Positions 60,774 through 64,000 of a stretch of DNA of 64,000 nucleotides are shown in pieces. The stretch is from contig JANQEU010000014.1 in the NCBI GenBank assembly GCA_028278225.1, forward strand, positions 142,397-206,396, written 5' to 3'. The notes beneath the pieces are model-generated. The model had not been told where the DNA came from. It did not search any database and was given only the letters and a program-made list of their open reading frames with translations. How positions within the stretch are numbered: position 1 is the first letter of the stretch; the number at the start of each line of letters is the position of its first letter. The DNA is from Cyclobacteriaceae bacterium. GTDB taxonomy: Bacteria; Bacteroidota; Bacteroidia; Cytophagales; Cyclobacteriaceae. A program made the translations under genes and the position numbers.

Positions 60774-61476
60774 ATCTCTCAATGACCTGATTCTCCATGA
60801 GGGTTCCGATTATGTTGTAATAAACAAGCCACCATTTGTATCCACACTGGCCGATCGTTCAAATCCCCACAATATTCTTGATCTGGCCAGGATCTTATTC
60901 CCCAATGCCAAAGTCTGCCACCGGCTGGATAAGCATACATCCGGCATTTTGATCATTGCAAAGGAAGAGGCCGGGTACAAATATTTTTCAGGCCTCTTTG
61001 AGGAACGTGAAGTCACTAAACTGTATCACGCGGTCGTTCCCGGAAAACATAACTACAACGAACTCGAAGTAGATAAGCCCATATACACCACATCAAACAA
61101 ATCCCGGATTGACTTTCACGGGGGGAAGCCTTCACTGACGCTTCTAAGCACACTGGAGATATATAAGCAACACACTTTGTTGGCCTGCATGCCTTTTACC
61201 GGAAGAATGCACCAAATTAGGGTTCATCTCGCAGACATGGACATACCAATCGTCGGAGATCATAAGTATGGCGGAAAAGATATATTCCTGTCGCAATTAA
61301 AACGCAATTATTCACTGGGCCGGGGAAAAGAAGAAAAACCCATGATTCAGAGACTGGCTTTGCACGCAGCCGGCATCTCTTTCCCGGATCAGGATGGTGA
61401 AACTGTAAAAATCAAAGCACCTTATCCGAAAGATTTTTCAGTACTGCTAAATCAGCTGGAAAAAAACAGGTTCTAA
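60739..61476 (+). CDS. RluA-family pseudouridine synthase
   Basis: A 245-residue enzyme from ATG 60739, preceded by GAGGAAGAGG; an upstream TTG at 60691 would deepen the overlap with the kinase gene. The catalytic motif HRLDKHTSGILI carries the conserved Asp, and GRMHQIRVHLADMDIPIVGD is the RluA C-terminal signature. It has no S4 domain. The RNA target (rRNA or tRNA position) cannot be told from sequence. Confidence 0.92.
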   Translation: MKKNTQNPLKNRSLNDLILHEGSDYVVINKPPFVSTLADRSNPHNILDLARILFPNAKVCHRLDKHTSGILIIAKEEAGYKYFSGLFEEREVTKLYHAVVPGKHNYNELEVDKPIYTTSNKSRIDFHGGKPSLTLLSTLEIYKQHTLLACMPFTGRMHQIRVHLADMDIPIVGDHKYGGKDIFLSQLKRNYSLGRGKEEKPMIQRLALHAAGISFPDQDGETVKIKAPYPKDFSVLLNQLEKNRF

Positions 61477-61889
61477 GTCGGGACCTCCCATCAGGCAAGC
61501 ACAAGGAGCTGCACTGTTTTACTTGCATATTCCGACTCATATTGACCGCCCCGTTTTTGGAGAGATTTGGACCCGAATTTACATGCTTCATATTGGAATG
61601 TTCACAATTTGTCTATGTGAAAGAATTTGGAATCACAACTCAATTAGCTAGCATTACCAAAGCAATTTAGTCAGGCAGTCTATTCGACAAATGTTGCAAA
61701 GTGTCTGACAGTCACTCGCCGCCTTATTATTAGTCACTCACTGCTTTCTATTGTGTCAGGTACGGATGTTGACGGACTGGTGCTATTCGGGTCGACACGA
61801 ATCACTGACCGAAAAGTAGTTTTTTGATAATATCAAGACGAAAGGTGTATGCATAAGATGCATCTACAAGATAAGTCTAACGGATACAT
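61477..61889. other. 413-base intergenic stretch without a gene
   Basis: No coding frame, RNA gene or terminator is evident. A small repeat ATGCAT-AAG-ATGCAT lies at 61849-61863, about 25 bases before the OmpH-like start. Sequence style changes here: the upstream genes are housekeeping-like, and the OmpH gene that follows is visibly GC-richer. Confidence 0.5.
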
Positions 61890-62453
61890 ATGAGTATGAA
61901 CGCACACATAACCAGGAAACAGACAGTAAAAGTATTGGCCCTGATATTCATTTTGCTGACGGGCGCGGCCATGAAACTCAGCGACAAGGCGCCGCAGAGC
62001 CGGATCGGAGTGGTAAGCATGTCATCGCTGATGGAGCAGCTGCCCGCGTACCGGTCGGCTGTGGAGGACCTGGACACACTCAAGCAACAGCTGGAGGCAC
62101 AATTGCATGCCAAGGTCACGGCCTACGATCAGAAACTTAAGGATTTCGAAGCGAACAAAGAAAATCTAGCCCGGCTGGTTGCCGAAGACAAGAAGGCAGA
62201 GCTGGAGCAGATGCAGGCCTCCATCCAGGCTTTTCACAAGGCTTCCAATGAAGAGCTGGCAGATAAGGAAGACAAACTTATGATTCCGGTATGGAAAAGT
62301 ATCGAAGCGGCCATCGCAGCAGTGGCCCGGGAGAAGGGATACACTCATGTGATCAACAGCGACCAGCCGTCGCCGCTTTTACTGTATTTGGAAGAAGAGA
62401 CACAGATTGACGGGCAGGTGCTGGTCAAGCTGGGGATCGGGGTTACACACTGA
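61890..62453 (+). CDS. OmpH/Skp-like periplasmic chaperone
   Basis: A 187-residue protein with an N-terminal signal or anchor helix (VKVLALIFILLTGAAM), then the OmpH layout: a strand (RIGVVSMSSLMEQLPAYRSA), a long charged coiled-coil hairpin, and a C-terminal strand (GYTHVINSDQPSPLLLYL). Skp-type chaperones hold unfolded outer-membrane or secreted proteins. It lies 49 bases before the secreted fibre-like gene and may serve it. The gene looks GC-richer than its surroundings. Confidence 0.85.
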   Translation: MSMNAHITRKQTVKVLALIFILLTGAAMKLSDKAPQSRIGVVSMSSLMEQLPAYRSAVEDLDTLKQQLEAQLHAKVTAYDQKLKDFEANKENLARLVAEDKKAELEQMQASIQAFHKASNEELADKEDKLMIPVWKSIEAAIAAVAREKGYTHVINSDQPSPLLLYLEEETQIDGQVLVKLGIGVTH

Positions 62454-62502
62454 TGAATGAATTTAAGACATTTTTTCCAGAACAAGATAAACAAATATAC
62501 TT

Positions 62503-64000
62503 ATGAGAGCGATAAAACTAATTCTGGCGCAAGGAGTCCTGTTAGCTGTTTCCGGTGTCACCTTGGCCCAGCAAGGCTGGCCCAACAACAAGTACAGGTT
62601 TAACGATGACCAGAGCAATTACATGTTGAAACTGGGAGTAAACGAGACTAGCTACGATGCTGATAACAAAATCCGCTGGTTTCCATCTAATTCAGCCGTC
62701 ATGGATACCTGGAAAGTAGATTTTCCGGTTTTTGAACTACAAGGACTCAGAGTTGATAATATGAAAATTACGCCACGGGATGTGGTAGGTTATACGGGCG
62801 GGGATTGGCTTTGGGATTACCAGCTCTATTTCGAGTCTACATCCTTTGACCAAAGATGGATTATTGAGTCGGATTTGAAAGTTGAGAAGGATTTGGAGGT
62901 GGATGGAGACATCAAATTGAGCGGAGATTTGGAAATAGACGGGACCACCCTGACCAGTACAGAGTTGGCCACAGTCAAGACACTAAGCCATAATTCAACT
63001 GAAGGCCACATCGGCATCGGCACAACCTCACCTTCTCATCCGCTGGACTTGGGTAGTGATATCGGTCATAAGTTGGCAATATATCAGAATTCATTTGGTA
63101 CCAGTTTTTATGGTATGGGAGTTTCGAGTGAGACATTAGAATTTCACGCAGGTGCGTACAACAGTAATGATGATCCGGAGTTGGTAATCAAAAAATCGAC
63201 CGGCAATATTGGTGTCGGCACCACTTCCCCTGCGGAAAAGCTCCATGTGGACGGAAACATCAAATTGAGCGGAGATTTGGATATGGATGGAACTATCCTG
63301 ACCAGTACAGAGTTGGCCACAGTCAAGACACTAAGCCATAATTCAACTGAAGGCCACATCGGCATCGGCACGACCTCACCTTCTCATCCGCTGGACTTGG
63401 GCAGTGATACCGGTCATAAGTTGGCAATATATCAGAATTCATCAGGCAACAGTTTTTATGGTATGGGAGTTTCGAGTGAGACATTAGAATTTCACGCAGG
63501 TGCGCCCAACAGTAATGATGATCCGGAGTTGGTAATCAAAAAATCGACCGGCAATATTGGCATCGGCACCACTTCCCCTGCGGAAAAGCTCCACGTGGAC
63601 GGAAACATCAAATTGAGCGGAGATTTGGATATGGATGGAACCACCCTGACCAGTGCAGAGTTGGCCACTGTCAAGACGCTAAGCTCAAGTGGTGATTTTG
63701 GATCTACGGATATTTCTACGACAGGGTATATTTCTGCGGAAGGTGGCATTGGCATTGGCATCCGCCCTGATATAATGTCACCGACAACGAAGCTCTACCT
63801 GATCGGCGATGCATATGTTTCCGGCATGGTGACATCGTATGAAGGGTTGACAATAGGTGAAGGGTTGAGAATATTTGAATATAGTGATCCATCGAGTTGG
63901 TATCCAAACGATGTAGGGATGACGGCACAAACTTCCGGAGAACTTGGCCTCGTAACAAGTAATGAATTCAGATTATCAATAGACAACGTTGGCAACGTAG
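62503..64000 (+). CDS. Secreted tail-fibre-like repeat protein, 3' end outside window
   Basis: The frame is open from ATG 62503 to the last base (499 codons, no stop). A signal peptide (cleavage after VTLAQ or nearby) shows that it is exported. From about residue 130 it consists of beta-rich repeats with IGIGTTSP and EKLHVDGNIKLSGDL motifs, as in phage tail fibres and large Bacteroidota surface proteins that end in an S74 chaperone or sorting domain. Two 116-residue units are almost identical. The C-terminus, which would decide between S74 self-cleavage and T9SS export, is not in view. Confidence 0.8.
   Translation, partial: MRAIKLILAQGVLLAVSGVTLAQQGWPNNKYRFNDDQSNYMLKLGVNETSYDADNKIRWFPSNSAVMDTWKVDFPVFELQGLRVDNMKITPRDVVGYTGGDWLWDYQLYFESTSFDQRWIIESDLKVEKDLEVDGDIKLSGDLEIDGTTLTSTELATVKTLSHNSTEGHIGIGTTSPSHPLDLGSDIGHKLAIYQNSFGTSFYGMGVSSETLEFHAGAYNSNDDPELVIKKSTGNIGVGTTSPAEKLHVDGNIKLSGDLDMDGTILTSTELATVKTLSHNSTEGHIGIGTTSPSHPLDLGSDTGHKLAIYQNSSGNSFYGMGVSSETLEFHAGAPNSNDDPELVIKKSTGNIGIGTTSPAEKLHVDGNIKLSGDLDMDGTTLTSAELATVKTLSSSGDFGSTDISTTGYISAEGGIGIGIRPDIMSPTTKLYLIGDAYVSGMVTSYEGLTIGEGLRIFEYSDPSSWYPNDVGMTAQTSGELGLVTSNEFRLSIDNVGNV
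62911..63691 (+). repeat. 348-bp in-frame tandem duplication in the fibre gene
   Basis: Unit 1 is 62911-63258 and unit 2 is 63259-63606; by hand alignment they differ at 18 of 348 positions. A third copy begins at 63607 and keeps homology for about 85 bases before diverging. Each unit encodes two GTTSP-type motifs. Confidence 0.85.

Noticed and set aside
62911..63691. Possible CRISPR or satellite repeat
   Set aside because: The 348-bp period keeps one open reading frame and encodes protein repeats.
62503..64000. Prophage tail region
   Set aside because: The protein has a signal peptide, the neighbour is an OmpH-like chaperone and no capsid, portal, terminase or integrase gene is present.

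Overview
The window looks like ordinary chromosome from a member of the Bacteroidota, most likely order Cytophagales. The lineage is inferred from content. There is a long-form type IX secretion sortase (PorU2) with its PorV2 partner, many secreted or lipoprotein genes, orphan two-module MacB-type permeases, DUF2795, DUF349 and PspC/GIN-domain proteins, and several promoter boxes of the Bacteroidota form TAnnTTTG with an upstream TTTG. No rRNA, tRNA, CRISPR array, insertion sequence, integrase or prophage block was seen.

Layout. Bases 1-3380 hold the 3' part of an M20 amidohydrolase, a small nucleotidyltransferase, an AhpD-like protein and an HExxH lipoprotein. Bases 3417-13674 are a looser, accessory-looking stretch: a sulfatase-modifying-factor-domain protein, a ParDE toxin-antitoxin pair with a clear promoter and operator, an orphan ABC permease, small membrane and secreted proteins, a decayed glyoxalase, an M23 peptidase and lipoproteins, with scattered palindromic repeats between genes. 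Bases 13689-17757 carry a VWA lipoprotein and a second orphan permease. Bases 17984-22540 are a tight five-gene operon for glycan or glycolipid synthesis, followed by an EF-hand protein. Bases 23314-26568 group a Crp/Fnr regulator with hemJ, SCO1 and cytochrome c genes. Bases 26632-30811 hold DinB, a Na+/H+ antiporter, glutamine cyclotransferase, SCP2 and PAP2 genes. Bases 30815-36881 are porU2/porV2, and 37183-39980 a PadR regulator overlapping a PspC/GIN membrane protein.

Bases 40094-41215 encode an AAA/DUF4143 ATPase whose start is preceded by a three-unit tandem operator-like array. Bases 41355-48011 are a complete seven-gene exporter operon of the YbhGFSR kind: TetR, TolC, HlyD, two ATPases and two permeases, mostly with 4-base overlaps. 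A 31-bp palindrome lies between tetR and the divergent SRPBCC gene. A small GIY-YIG gene at 48789-49115 sits between two identical 31-bp palindromic repeats. Bases 49217-61476 are mostly housekeeping: EttA, DUF349, DUF2795, IspD, QueA, an ABC permease, RecA, a peptidase, a PhoB/PhoR-like two-component pair and an RluA-type pseudouridine synthase.

The right end holds an OmpH/Skp-like periplasmic protein followed by a secreted tail-fibre-like protein that runs off the window. The latter was found by direct translation; it contains a nearly identical 348-bp (116-residue) tandem duplication.

No wholly new system is clearly visible. The strongest leads are the OmpH/fibre pair, the AAA-ATPase operator array, the repeat-flanked GIY-YIG gene and the PadR-PspC/GIN pair.
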